Positions 17,192 to 24,887 of a DNA stretch of 64,000 nucleotides are shown one piece after another. The stretch comes from CAWAYR01 sp050250875 (GTDB taxonomy: Bacteria > Acidobacteriota > Vicinamibacteria > Vicinamibacterales > UBA2999), in the NCBI GenBank assembly GCA_050250875.1, contig JBFWNV010000002.1:434001-498000 (forward strand), read 5' to 3'. Both the position numbers and the translations under genes were made by a program. Numbering within the stretch: position 1 is the first letter of the stretch; every line of letters begins with the position of its first letter. Below the pieces are notes generated by a model, which had not been told where the DNA came from, made no database searches, and saw only the letters and a program-made list of their open reading frames with translations.

Positions 17192-18984
17192 CGCGGCACC
17201 ACGGGAAGGACGAGCCGCGACGGGCGGGCGGCATCGTGGAACACGGTCTGCCGCGCGACCGCCGTCGCGCCGTCGGTGGCGAACGGCTTGCCGGTGTTGG
17301 GATTGCGATCCCAGCGCGGGAAGTTGCTGCTCGACACCTCGAGCCGCAGCCGATGCCCGGGCAGGAACACGTTGCTGGTCGCGCCGACCTCGATGGTGAA
17401 CTCGTACGGCTGCCCCGGAGCGAGAAGCGACGGTTGCGTGCGGCTGGCCCGGTAGCGGGCGCGGACGATGCCATCGGTGAGCGCGCGGGCGGTGCCGTCG
17501 GGGTGCACGTCGCTCAGCGCGGCCGTGAAGTCGGTGTCTGGCGCCGACGACGCCGCCCACAGCACCAGGCGCACCGGTCCGGTGACTTCGAGCGGTGCCG
17601 TCATCGGCGCCGAGGTGTAGACCAGCACGTCCTGCCGCTGCTGCATCGGCCGGCGATCGTTCGGCGCGCGCGAGTAGGCACCGAAGGCACCGGTCGGCAC
17701 GGGGTTCGACGGATCGTAGGCGAAGGTGTCGTGGGCCTGGGTGGCCGGGGCCGGCGTCGGCACCAGCCGTCCGTCGCCGTCGAGCGTGTTCGCCTTGCCG
17801 TCGCTGAGCAGGTGATAGGCGGTGGGGACCGCCCGGCGGAGGGGCCACTCCTGCTCGTCGCGCCAGCGGTTGTCGCCCATCACGAAGATCCGCACCGGCG
17901 CGCCGGTCCAGTCGGGCGGCGGTGCCGGGGCGGGCGGCACGGGCAGCGGCATCCAGTGCCGGAACCAGCGGACGATGAGTGCCTCGGAGTCGAAGCCGGC
18001 GTCGGGGCCGAAATCCACGTCGCCGATCGCCCGGGTGCCCGCAGAGGGCCGCGCATGCGTCCACGGCCCGACGATCAGCCGCTGGTTGCGCCGGGCGCGC
18101 CCGGTGCCGGCGTGCTCGCGCAGCCCCGCGAAGTTGGCCAGCGTGCCGTTCAACAGGCTGTCGTACCAGCCGGTCAGATGGTAGGCCGGCACTTGGAACC
18201 GCGGGTGCCTGGCGGCGACGTCGAAGGTCTCCCAGAAGCGGTCGTAGGAGGGATGCGCCAGCAGGTCGAAGTAGCCCGGCGAGTACTTGTCCACCTCGAG
18301 CACGCGCATGGCGTTCAGCGGCAGGCGCCAATACCAGTCGTCGCGCAGCTGGCGGCGCTCGTCGGGCGTGAGTCCGATCTCGTGATCGCGATCGGCGGTC
18401 GGGTCGAGCGCGCGGCGACGCGCGTCCTTGGCCTGGCCGAGGTTCCAGCTCAGGCCGTCGCCCAGGTAGAACGCGCCGCCCTGGAACACCATGTCGTAGC
18501 GACTGGCGTAGGAGGCCGACGGAAAGAGCGCCACCAGGTGCGGCGGGCGCATCGGCGCGGCGAGCAGCTGCGTCGTCGCGCTGTAGCTGCCGCCGAACAT
18601 GCCGACCCGGCCGTCCACGTACGGAAGCTGCGCCACCCACTCGACGGTGTCGTAGCCGTCGGGGCCCTCGTCGTGCGGCACCGCGACCCCGTCGGACATG
18701 TAGCGGCCGCGGGTGTCCTGCACGACGACGACGAAACCGGCCTCGGCGAGGCGGTGGAACTGGCTGCGCGGCTGGCCGGGGTTCTTCGAGTAGGGCGTGC
18801 GTTGCAGCAGGGCCGGCCGCTTGCCGTCGCCGGCCGGGCGGTAGACGTCGGCACGGAGGACGACGCCGTCGCGCATCCGCGCCTCGACGTTCTTCTCGAT
18901 GACGATCGAGAGCGGCGTCTGGGCGACTGGGCGGGCCAGCGACAACGCGGTGATGAGCAGAGCGGGACCGACGGCCAGGCGCAT
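17188..18984 (-). CDS. Exported CocE/NonD-family X-Pro dipeptidyl-peptidase-like hydrolase
   Basis: A 598-residue secreted S15-type alpha/beta hydrolase. The signal peptide ends near residue 22. The catalytic domain has QDTRGRYMSDG near 90 and the nucleophile elbow G-G-S133-Y-S. A C-terminal jelly-roll domain (from about 400) ends with FLPGHRLRLEVSSSNFPRWD, typical of the family. Members cleave X-Pro dipeptides, glutaryl-7-ACA or cocaine-type esters; dipeptidase activity fits the coupled M28 peptidase. The ATG at 18984 is 7 nt after TACAAT and lacks a Shine-Dalgarno sequence. A REP-like palindrome lies just upstream. Confidence 0.9.
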   Translation of the reverse strand: MRLAVGPALLITALSLARPVAQTPLSIVIEKNVEARMRDGVVLRADVYRPAGDGKRPALLQRTPYSKNPGQPRSQFHRLAEAGFVVVVQDTRGRYMSDGVAVPHDEGPDGYDTVEWVAQLPYVDGRVGMFGGSYSATTQLLAAPMRPPHLVALFPSASYASRYDMVFQGGAFYLGDGLSWNLGQAKDARRRALDPTADRDHEIGLTPDERRQLRDDWYWRLPLNAMRVLEVDKYSPGYFDLLAHPSYDRFWETFDVAARHPRFQVPAYHLTGWYDSLLNGTLANFAGLREHAGTGRARRNQRLIVGPWTHARPSAGTRAIGDVDFGPDAGFDSEALIVRWFRHWMPLPVPPAPAPPPDWTGAPVRIFVMGDNRWRDEQEWPLRRAVPTAYHLLSDGKANTLDGDGRLVPTPAPATQAHDTFAYDPSNPVPTGAFGAYSRAPNDRRPMQQRQDVLVYTSAPMTAPLEVTGPVRLVLWAASSAPDTDFTAALSDVHPDGTARALTDGIVRARYRASRTQPSLLAPGQPYEFTIEVGATSNVFLPGHRLRLEVSSSNFPRWDRNPNTGKPFATDGATAVARQTVFHDAARPSRLVLPVVPR

Positions 18985-18991
18985 GCCAGGA

Positions 18992-18997
18992 ATTGTA
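18992..18997 (-). promoter_or_regulatory. -10-like TACAAT for leaderless CocE gene
   Basis: TACAAT on the minus strand ends exactly 7 nt before the ATG at 18984. The arrangement is identical to those before 4293 and 24787. Confidence 0.5.
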
Positions 18998-19009
18998 GCG
19001 ATTGTCTGC

Positions 19010-19069
19010 GGGGCCTGGCCCCGATGGCACGGATTCTGCGCAGCTTTCGTGCCAACGGGGCCAGGCCCC
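19010..19069. repeat. REP-like element, GGGGCCWGGCCCC family
   Basis: A 60-nt element bounded by 22-bp inverted repeats (19010-19031 and 19048-19069) with one mismatch. Each arm begins with a 13-nt palindrome GGGGCCWGGCCCC and continues into a TGGCACG motif. It fills most of the space between the CocE gene and the RidA gene, whose TAG stop begins one base inside it. A related, partly degraded copy is at 42820-42858. Confidence 0.75.
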
Positions 19070-19461
19070 TAGTCACGGGTGACGGCGGTGAGGTTCATGG
19101 TCAGCCGCACGCCCGGCTTCGGCAGCGCGGCGACGCCAATGGCGGTGCGGGCCGGCCGGTGCGGGCCCATCGCCACCGCGTAGGCATCGTTCATCGCCGC
19201 GAAGTCGGCCATGTCGAGCAGGAACACGTTGACGTGGATGACATGCGCCAGGTCCGACCCGACGTGCTCGAGCATCACCCGGAACGTCTCGAGGATGCGC
19301 GTGGTCTGGCTCGCGACGTCGGGGGCGACGAGTTCGCCGGTCGCCGGATCGAACGCCGCCGTGCCGCCGATCGTGATGAACGGGCCGACCTTGGCGATGT
19401 GGCTGTACGGGCCGATCGGGGCTGGCGTGCCGGGCGGCGTGGACGTCTCGACGATGGGCAT
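19069..19461 (-). CDS. RidA/YjgF-family imine deaminase-like protein
   Basis: A 130-residue, apparently cytosolic Rid-family protein. The ATG at 19461 is preferred over upstream codons because it gives the family N-terminus (APIGPYSHIAKVG) and has TACACT exactly 7 nt upstream. Core motifs are ITIGGTAAFDPATGEL, HVNVFLLDMADFAAMNDAY and R-P-A-R-T-A, with the substrate-binding Arg. RidA proteins hydrolyse reactive 2-aminoacrylate-type enamines. Its stop codon abuts the REP-like element. It shares the window with a second, exported Rid protein at 12369-12878. Confidence 0.85.
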   Translation of the reverse strand: MPIVETSTPPGTPAPIGPYSHIAKVGPFITIGGTAAFDPATGELVAPDVASQTTRILETFRVMLEHVGSDLAHVIHVNVFLLDMADFAAMNDAYAVAMGPHRPARTAIGVAALPKPGVRLTMNLTAVTRD

Positions 19462-19468
19462 GCCGCGC

Positions 19469-19474
19469 AGTGTA
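19469..19474 (-). promoter_or_regulatory. -10-like TACACT before RidA start
   Basis: TACACT on the minus strand ends 7 nt before the ATG at 19461 with no Shine-Dalgarno sequence, again consistent with a leaderless message. Confidence 0.4.
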
Positions 19475-19505
19475 CGCGCCGGCCGGCCGCAGCGGCGCGG
19501 TGGCC

Positions 19506-20687
19506 TCAGCGCGGCAACGGCTTGTCGAGCGAATCCCAACCGTAGGCGGCGGCGACGCGCGCCTCGATCTCGGTGATCACCGGCCCGCCGGCGTCGCCGT
19601 TGGTCATCACCACGACGCCGTAGCCTTTCCGCACGTGGGCAAGCAGCGAGCAGCGGAAGCCCCAGTTCGAGCCGCCGTGGCCGAAGTACCAGCCCTCGCC
19701 CCGCTGCTCCACGCCGAGTCCGACCGCGTAGGGCCCAGTGCCGACCGGTGCGGTCATCTCACGGGCCGAGCCCTGGGTCAGCACCGTGCCCTTGGGGCCG
19801 CGAACCGCGGTCTGCACCTCGATCGCGAACCGCGCCAGGTCACTGGCCGTGGTCCACAACCCGGCCGCCGCCTGTTCCGGGTAGACGTGCCACGGCACGG
19901 ACCCGGGCGCGCCCTGACCATTGTGGGCGTGCGCGAGGCGCGCGGCCCAGGCGTCGGGCGGGGGCTGCTCGAAGGTGCTGTCGCCCATCTCGAGCGGTGC
20001 GAGGACGCGGGAGCGCAGCAGCGCGGCGAATGGCTCGCCGGTGACGTCGGTGAGCAGCTGCTGCATCACCGTGACGCCGCCGCCCGAGTACTTGTACGCG
20101 GCATACGGCGGGCGGGCGAACAGGACCTTGCCGACGTTCGACGGCGCCACGCCGTCGAGGATCTGCGTCACGGTCGGTCGCGGCGCCGCAGGGTCGTAGC
20201 CGGGGAAACCGAAGCCGTCGTCGGCGCCAGAGGTGTGGCTCATCAGCGATCGCGGCGTGACGGCGGGCCACGTCGAGCCCTCGGGCGCCTTCACCCGCCA
20301 CGAGCGCAACCGGAGGTTGACGTCGTCGTCGAGCCCGAAGCGGCCATCCGCGATGAGCCGCATCGCCGCCATCGCCGTCACCGGCTTGCTGATCGAGGCG
20401 GCCTGAAAGGGCGTATCGGGGCGCACCGGACGGCCAGTGCCCGCATCGGCGACACCGTAGCCCTTGGCCCAGTGGATGCGGAAGTCGTTGATGACCGCGA
20501 CGCTGACGCCGGGGACGCGGAACCGCTGCATCACCTGTTCGAGCGTCAAGCCGTCGAGTCCCTGGCGGTTGGGAACCTGCGGCGCCTCGATCCTCGCGAT
20601 CAGCGGCGCGGCGTCGGGCAGCGGCTGAGCCGCGAGTGTGGCGGCGAGAACCGGGAGTGCGAGAGCGAGCATCGGCAGCCGTAGCAT
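19506..20687 (-). CDS. Exported beta-lactamase-fold serine hydrolase
   Basis: A 393-residue secreted class C-type serine hydrolase. Signal peptide ends near residue 20 (TLAAQ). Active-site boxes are S98-I-S-K101 (in ASISKPVTAM), a Tyr-Ser-Gly triad in YKYSGGGVTVMQ near 197 where most relatives have Tyr-x-Asn, and H-G-G in YFGHGGSNWGF near 337. The Gly in the second box may alter catalysis. It lies 44 nt upstream of the RidA gene. TAAGCT stands 7 nt before the ATG at 20687, the same position as the other -10-like hexamers. Confidence 0.85.
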   Translation of the reverse strand: MLRLPMLALALPVLAATLAAQPLPDAAPLIARIEAPQVPNRQGLDGLTLEQVMQRFRVPGVSVAVINDFRIHWAKGYGVADAGTGRPVRPDTPFQAASISKPVTAMAAMRLIADGRFGLDDDVNLRLRSWRVKAPEGSTWPAVTPRSLMSHTSGADDGFGFPGYDPAAPRPTVTQILDGVAPSNVGKVLFARPPYAAYKYSGGGVTVMQQLLTDVTGEPFAALLRSRVLAPLEMGDSTFEQPPPDAWAARLAHAHNGQGAPGSVPWHVYPEQAAAGLWTTASDLARFAIEVQTAVRGPKGTVLTQGSAREMTAPVGTGPYAVGLGVEQRGEGWYFGHGGSNWGFRCSLLAHVRKGYGVVVMTNGDAGGPVITEIEARVAAAYGWDSLDKPLPR

Positions 20688-20694
20688 GCCGCCA

Positions 20695-20700
20695 AGCTTA
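20695..20700 (-). promoter_or_regulatory. -10-like TAAGCT before serine hydrolase start
   Basis: TAAGCT on the minus strand ends exactly 7 nt before the ATG at 20687, in the common leaderless arrangement. The match to TATAAT is weaker than at the TACAAT sites. Confidence 0.3.
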
Positions 20701-20702
20701 CA

Positions 20703-20791
20703 GGGACTGTCACGGTGACATTTCGGAGTCGTGCAGATTCCGCAACTCTCATCGATGCTGCAACGCCCTGAATTGTCACCGTGACAGTCCC
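20703..20791. repeat. Palindromic element with 18-bp perfect inverted repeats (TGTCACSGTGACA)
   Basis: An 89-nt element with perfect 18-bp terminal inverted repeats at 20703-20720 and 20774-20791. Each arm itself contains a 13-nt palindrome of the form TGTCAC-S-GTGACA. It fills the gap between the serine hydrolase start and the 3' end of the molybdenum hydroxylase operon. Layout matches the two other palindromic families in the window, but the sequence differs. It could be a mobile REP-like unit or a transcription-ending hairpin. Confidence 0.7.
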
Positions 20792-20793
20792 CG

Positions 20794-21819
20794 TTACATC
20801 AGCGGCTGGCGCGCCAGCTTCATCCGGGTCTCGCGCATGTCGTCCCCACGCAGCTCGCGCAGCGCGTAGCCGGCCAGCGCCCGCGCCATGCGCTTGCGCC
20901 ACACGAGGTCGAAGTCGGTGTTGTCCATCGGCTTGGCCACCTCGTAGGCGCCCTCGGCGGCGTCGGCGACGGCCGGATCGGTCATCGCCCGGTTGATGAG
21001 CGCGGCCTCCGCCTTCGGCGCCGCCTGTGGACGCGACCCCACCGCGCCCAGCACCACCCGCGCCGTCTGCACCGTGCCGTCGGCACCCAGGCGCACCGCC
21101 GCGGCCACCGACAGCACCGGGAAGTCGAACGAGCCGCGCCGCCGCAGCTTCCAGTAGGTGCTGCGCCACCCCGGCTCCGCCGGCACCTCGACGGTGGTCA
21201 GGATCTCGTCGGCGCGGCGGGTCGTGTAGTCGAGGCCGTCGTTGCGATAGAGATCGGCGACGCCCACCCACCGCTCGCCCGAGGCCGAGACCAGCCGGAC
21301 GCGTGCGCCCAGCGCCTGGAGGATCGGCGCGGTGTCGCTCGACGACACGGCGAGACAGGTCGGGCTCGATGTTGCGACCCAGCACGTGCGGCCGTCCTTC
21401 TTCAGGCAGAAGTCGATGGCCTTCCGCCACTCGTAGCTCTGGTCGTAGTAGGTGCAGCGGGTGTCGAGGCAGAGATTGCCGCCGAGCGTGCCCATGTTGC
21501 GCAGGTGCGGCGTGGCGATCTGCGCCGCGGCCTGCCACAGCCCGGGGAGCCGCGCGCGCAGCCCGTCGTGACCCACCAGGCCGGTCAGCGTCACGCCGGC
21601 GCCGATGCGCACGACGCCGTCCACCTCGATCGCCCGCAGTTCCTCGACGCCGCGCAGGCCGACCAGCACCCGCGGCGACTGCTGCCGTCGCTTCATGTTG
21701 GGCAGCACGTCGGTGCCGCCGGCGACGAGCATCGTCTCGTCCGGCGCTTCGGCCAGCCACGCCGCCGCCTCGGCCACGGTGCGCGGCGCGCGGTACTCGA
21801 ACACCGGCAGACGCATCAT
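20794..21819 (-). CDS. hcrB: Molybdenum hydroxylase FAD/[4Fe-4S] subunit, HcrB-like
   Basis: A 341-residue FAD-binding subunit of the xanthine oxidase family. FAD-binding motifs are AGGTDVLPNMK near 34 and TLGGNLCLDTR near 111. Between them and the C-terminal domain is an insertion with cysteines 122, 138, 146 and 155 (TRCTYYDQ, DFCLKK, RTCWV, PTCLA). This is the spacing I recall for the additional [4Fe-4S] cluster of the beta subunit of 4-hydroxybenzoyl-CoA reductase, and it is absent from ordinary xanthine dehydrogenases. The start overlaps the large-subunit stop as ATGA. Role in reductive aromatic dehydroxylation is an inference; no CoA ligase or benzoyl-CoA genes are nearby. Confidence 0.75.
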   Translation of the reverse strand: MMRLPVFEYRAPRTVAEAAAWLAEAPDETMLVAGGTDVLPNMKRRQQSPRVLVGLRGVEELRAIEVDGVVRIGAGVTLTGLVGHDGLRARLPGLWQAAAQIATPHLRNMGTLGGNLCLDTRCTYYDQSYEWRKAIDFCLKKDGRTCWVATSSPTCLAVSSSDTAPILQALGARVRLVSASGERWVGVADLYRNDGLDYTTRRADEILTTVEVPAEPGWRSTYWKLRRRGSFDFPVLSVAAAVRLGADGTVQTARVVLGAVGSRPQAAPKAEAALINRAMTDPAVADAAEGAYEVAKPMDNTDFDLVWRKRMARALAGYALRELRGDDMRETRMKLARQPLM

Positions 21820-24293
21820 GGCCGCACCGCCGAGCCGGCATCTGCAGCGGCCGCGCGTGACCGTCGTGGCGGCGCGTTCGACGCGCGGCCGTCGCCGCCC
21901 TCCCACGGCGGCGCCACCTGCAACGTCTCGGGCCACGCCACCTCGGGGAACTCCGCGGGCCCGAAGCGCCCGGGCTTCCCCTGCGCCTTCACCTGAAGGG
22001 CCTTGAGAATTTTCTCCGGCGTGATCGGCACCTCGTCCACGCGCACGCCCACGGCGTCGAACACCGCGTTGGCCACCGCCGGCATGATCGGCAGTAGCGG
22101 TCCCTGCCCCACTTCCTTGGCGCCGAACGGTCCCTCCGGATCGGGCGTCTCGACCAGATCGGTGACGACCTCGGGCATGTCGAGCGCCGTCGGGCTCTTG
22201 TACTCGAGCATCGACGGGAACTTGTGGACGAGCGCCGGCGACAGCCGCGCCGGCAGCCGACGAAAGGCCTGCTCCTCCATCAACGCCTCGCCGAGGCCCA
22301 TGTAGACGCTGCCCTCGATCTGCCCGCGGGCGAGCACCGGATTGAGCGCGCGGCCGATGTCGTGGGCGATCCACACGCGCGGCACGACGATCCACCCGGT
22401 GTCGGGATCGACCTCCACCTCGACGATGGCGGCGGTATAGGAATACGTCGGCGACGGACCGACGCCGCCGCCCTTGAACTTCGCCGCGCTCTTCGCCGGC
22501 GTGTACGACCCGGTGGTGCCGACGGCGCCACCCGCCGCTTCGGCCAGCTGCACCGCGTCGGCGAAGCTCACGCCGCGCGCCGGGTCGGCGCTGTCGAACA
22601 CCCGACGTTCGGCGAACACCAGCCGTTCGGCCGGCACGTCGAGCTTCGCGGCCACGGCACGCGCCAGCACCTCTCGCGCGCGCTCCGCCGCCTGTATCGC
22701 GGCGTTGCCCATCATCAACGTGACCCGGCTCGAGTACGAGCCGAGGTCCACCGGCGTGAGGTCGGTGTCGCCGGTGACGGCACGGACGTCGTGCGGGTCG
22801 AGGCCGAGCACCTCGGCGATGCACGCCACCAGCACGTCGTCGCTGCCCTGCCCGATCTCGGTGGCGCCCGAGAACGCCGTCACGCCGCCGCTGCGATCGA
22901 GCTTGAGCTGCACCGCCGAGTGCGGCAGGTCGTTCCAGTAGATGGGCAGGCCGGCGCCGGTCAGATACGACGAGCAGGCCAGGCCGACACCTCGCCCATG
23001 CGGCAGTCGTCCGTGCTTCTCGCGCCAGCCCGAGCGCTCGACGACGCGCTCGATGCACTCGGCCAGCCCGATCGTGCCGACGCGCAGGTAGTTGGCGGTG
23101 AGCGACTGCGCCGGCGCGATCATCCGCAGCCGCAGATCGGCCGGATCGACGGCCAGCCGCTCGGCGACTTTGTCGAGCTGCACCTCCTGCCCGAAGCGGC
23201 TCTGCGGCGTGCCGTGGCCGCGCTTGGGCCCGCACGGCGGCTTGTTGGTGAAGACGCGGCAGCCCTGGAAGCGGTAGCGCGGGATCCGGTAGGTGACCGT
23301 CTGCAGGGCGCCCGTGTAGAACGTGCTGGCCACGCCGTAGGAGCCGTAGGCGCCGCCGTCGAGCAACGTCTGCAGGTGCATGCCTTGAATGCGACCATCC
23401 GCGTCCACGCCGGTGCGGAAGCGCATCAGCACCGGATGCCGCCCGCGGTGGCACAGGAAGACCTCCTCGCGGGTGAGACAGATCTTCACCGGTCGATCGA
23501 GGGCCAGTGCAGCCCTCGCCACGACGATCTCGTGGTTGAAGGGATCGCTCTTGCCGCCGAAGCCACCGCCGTTGGGCGTGGCGATCACCCGGATGTGCGC
23601 CGCCGGCTGGTCGAGCGCCTTGGCCAGCGCGCGGTGCAGGTAGTGCGGCGTCTGCGTGCTCGAGTACACGGCCAGCTTGCCGTCCGGGTCCTTCACCGCC
23701 ACGGTGGCGTGCTGCTCGAGCGGCAGGTGCGTGCTGCCTTCGAAGAAGAACACGTCGTCGAAGACGTGGGCAGCGCCGGCCAGCGCCTCGTCCACGTCGC
23801 CGAACTGCAGCGACACCGCCTTGTGGACGTTGCCGCCGTCGCCGTAGTCGTGGATGCGCGGCTCGGGCGTCCGCAGGCTGTCCGCGGGATCGGCGAAGGT
23901 GTGGAGCACCTCGTAGTCCACGTCCACGAGGTCGAGCGCGGCGGTCGCCGTGGCCTCGTCGCGGGCGACGACGGCCGCCACCGGATCGCCGACGAAGCGG
24001 ACGCGGTCGCGGCAGAGCGGATGCTCGTCCTGGCTCACCGGCAGGATGCCGTAGGCAATCGGGAAGTCGTCGCCGGTGAGCACGAGGTGCACACCGTCGA
24101 GCGCCCGCGCCCGCGACACGTCGATGGCGCGAATCCGGCCGTGCGGCACCGTGGATCGCAGCAGCCTGCAGTGCAGCGTCCTGGGGGGCAGCAGGTCGTC
24201 GGCGAAGCGGGTCTGACCGGTGACCTTGGCGCGGCCGTCCACGCGGCGGCGGGCCCGGCCGATGACGCCGCCGTGGCTCGTCGGGAGGCTCAT
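21816..24293 (-). CDS. hcrA: Molybdopterin-binding large subunit, HcrA-like
   Basis: An 825-residue catalytic subunit of the xanthine oxidase family. Conserved segments run in order: GRAKVTGQTRFADDL near 20, DVDYEVLHTF, ATPNGGGFGGKSDPFN near 238, PPCGPKRGHGTPQSRF near 357, GATEIGQGSDDV near 478 and GPFGAKEVGQGPLLP near 740, the last providing the glutamate of the molybdenum site. The GAKEVGQG and CGPKRGHGT versions are those of the 4-hydroxybenzoyl-CoA reductase branch rather than xanthine dehydrogenase. No Tat signal is seen, so it is cytosolic. It overlaps the small subunit by 4 nt upstream and the FAD subunit by 4 nt downstream. The C-terminal ~25 residues are Arg/Ala-rich and not conserved-looking. 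Confidence 0.8.
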   Translation of the reverse strand: MSLPTSHGGVIGRARRRVDGRAKVTGQTRFADDLLPPRTLHCRLLRSTVPHGRIRAIDVSRARALDGVHLVLTGDDFPIAYGILPVSQDEHPLCRDRVRFVGDPVAAVVARDEATATAALDLVDVDYEVLHTFADPADSLRTPEPRIHDYGDGGNVHKAVSLQFGDVDEALAGAAHVFDDVFFFEGSTHLPLEQHATVAVKDPDGKLAVYSSTQTPHYLHRALAKALDQPAAHIRVIATPNGGGFGGKSDPFNHEIVVARAALALDRPVKICLTREEVFLCHRGRHPVLMRFRTGVDADGRIQGMHLQTLLDGGAYGSYGVASTFYTGALQTVTYRIPRYRFQGCRVFTNKPPCGPKRGHGTPQSRFGQEVQLDKVAERLAVDPADLRLRMIAPAQSLTANYLRVGTIGLAECIERVVERSGWREKHGRLPHGRGVGLACSSYLTGAGLPIYWNDLPHSAVQLKLDRSGGVTAFSGATEIGQGSDDVLVACIAEVLGLDPHDVRAVTGDTDLTPVDLGSYSSRVTLMMGNAAIQAAERAREVLARAVAAKLDVPAERLVFAERRVFDSADPARGVSFADAVQLAEAAGGAVGTTGSYTPAKSAAKFKGGGVGPSPTYSYTAAIVEVEVDPDTGWIVVPRVWIAHDIGRALNPVLARGQIEGSVYMGLGEALMEEQAFRRLPARLSPALVHKFPSMLEYKSPTALDMPEVVTDLVETPDPEGPFGAKEVGQGPLLPIMPAVANAVFDAVGVRVDEVPITPEKILKALQVKAQGKPGRFGPAEFPEVAWPETLQVAPPWEGGDGRASNAPPRRSRAAAADAGSAVRP

Positions 24294-24787
24294 GGTTCAT
24301 CCACCGGGCGAGGGCGCGTCACGGCCTCGACCGCATCGAGGATCTGCAGGTAGCCGGTGCAGCGGCAGAGATTGCCGGCCAGCGCCTCGCGGATCCGCTC
24401 GCGGCTCGGGTGCGGCTCGCGGTCGAGCAGCGCCCGCGCCGTCACCAGGATGCCCGGCGTGCAGTAGCCGCACTGCGCGGCACCCAGATCCGCGAACGCC
24501 TCCTGCAGCGGGTCGAGCCGGCCATCGCGGGCCAGCCCTTCGACGGTCAGCACCTCCCGGCCGGCGCACTCCACGGCCAGCACCAGGCACGACAGCACCG
24601 GCTCGCCGTCCAGTTGCACGGCGCAGGCGCCGCACTCCCCCAACTCGCAGCCGTGCTTGGTGCCGGTGAGCTGCAGGTCCTCGCGCAGCACCTCCAGCAG
24701 CGTCTTCGCGGGATCGACCGCCGCCTCGGCCGGCTCGCCGTTGACGGTGAGCGCCAAGTGCAGCCGCGACGGGGCCGGCGGGGCCAT
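24290..24787 (-). CDS. hcrC: 2Fe-2S small subunit of molybdenum hydroxylase, HcrC-like
   Basis: A 165-residue iron-sulphur subunit carrying electrons between the molybdenum and FAD subunits. The plant-ferredoxin-type cluster motif is C-E-L-G-E-C-G-A-C followed by a distal Cys in VLSCLVLAV; the second, all-helical cluster domain has CGYC and CRC (QCGYCTPG, NLCRCTGY). The ATG at 24787 is preferred because the upstream extension is unlike the family and because TACAAT stands exactly 7 nt before it. First gene of the operon small-large-FAD, all linked by ATGA overlaps. Confidence 0.9.
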   Translation of the reverse strand: MAPPAPSRLHLALTVNGEPAEAAVDPAKTLLEVLREDLQLTGTKHGCELGECGACAVQLDGEPVLSCLVLAVECAGREVLTVEGLARDGRLDPLQEAFADLGAAQCGYCTPGILVTARALLDREPHPSRERIREALAGNLCRCTGYLQILDAVEAVTRPRPVDEP

Positions 24788-24794
24788 GGCGGGG

Positions 24795-24820
24795 ATTGTA
24801 GAACGATTGTTCAAATCAGA
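24795..24820 (-). promoter_or_regulatory. TACAAT -10 and GAAC-N4-GTTC palindrome upstream of hcr-like operon
   Basis: TACAAT (24795-24800, minus strand) ends 7 nt before the ATG of the small subunit. Immediately upstream is a GAAC-N4-GTTC inverted repeat within 24801-24813, placed so that a bound repressor would block the -10. The operator role is speculative; the -10 has the same layout as two other sites in the window. Confidence 0.35.
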
Positions 24821-24887
24821 CGCGGGCAATCGCTGGCCTGCGGCCGGCCGGGTGAGCAAACCGCCCCCGGGCCGCCTCTCATCGGGT

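Noticed and set aside
237..20687. An antibiotic-resistance island, because four beta-lactamase-fold proteins occur in 20 kb
   Set aside because: Three are of the broad class C-like esterase/peptidase group and the class A-like one lacks the deacylating glutamate; expansion of such exported hydrolases is normal for this phylum.
20703..20791. A transposon carrying genes between the 18-bp inverted repeats
   Set aside because: The interior is only 53 nt and has no coding capacity; it can only be a small palindromic unit.
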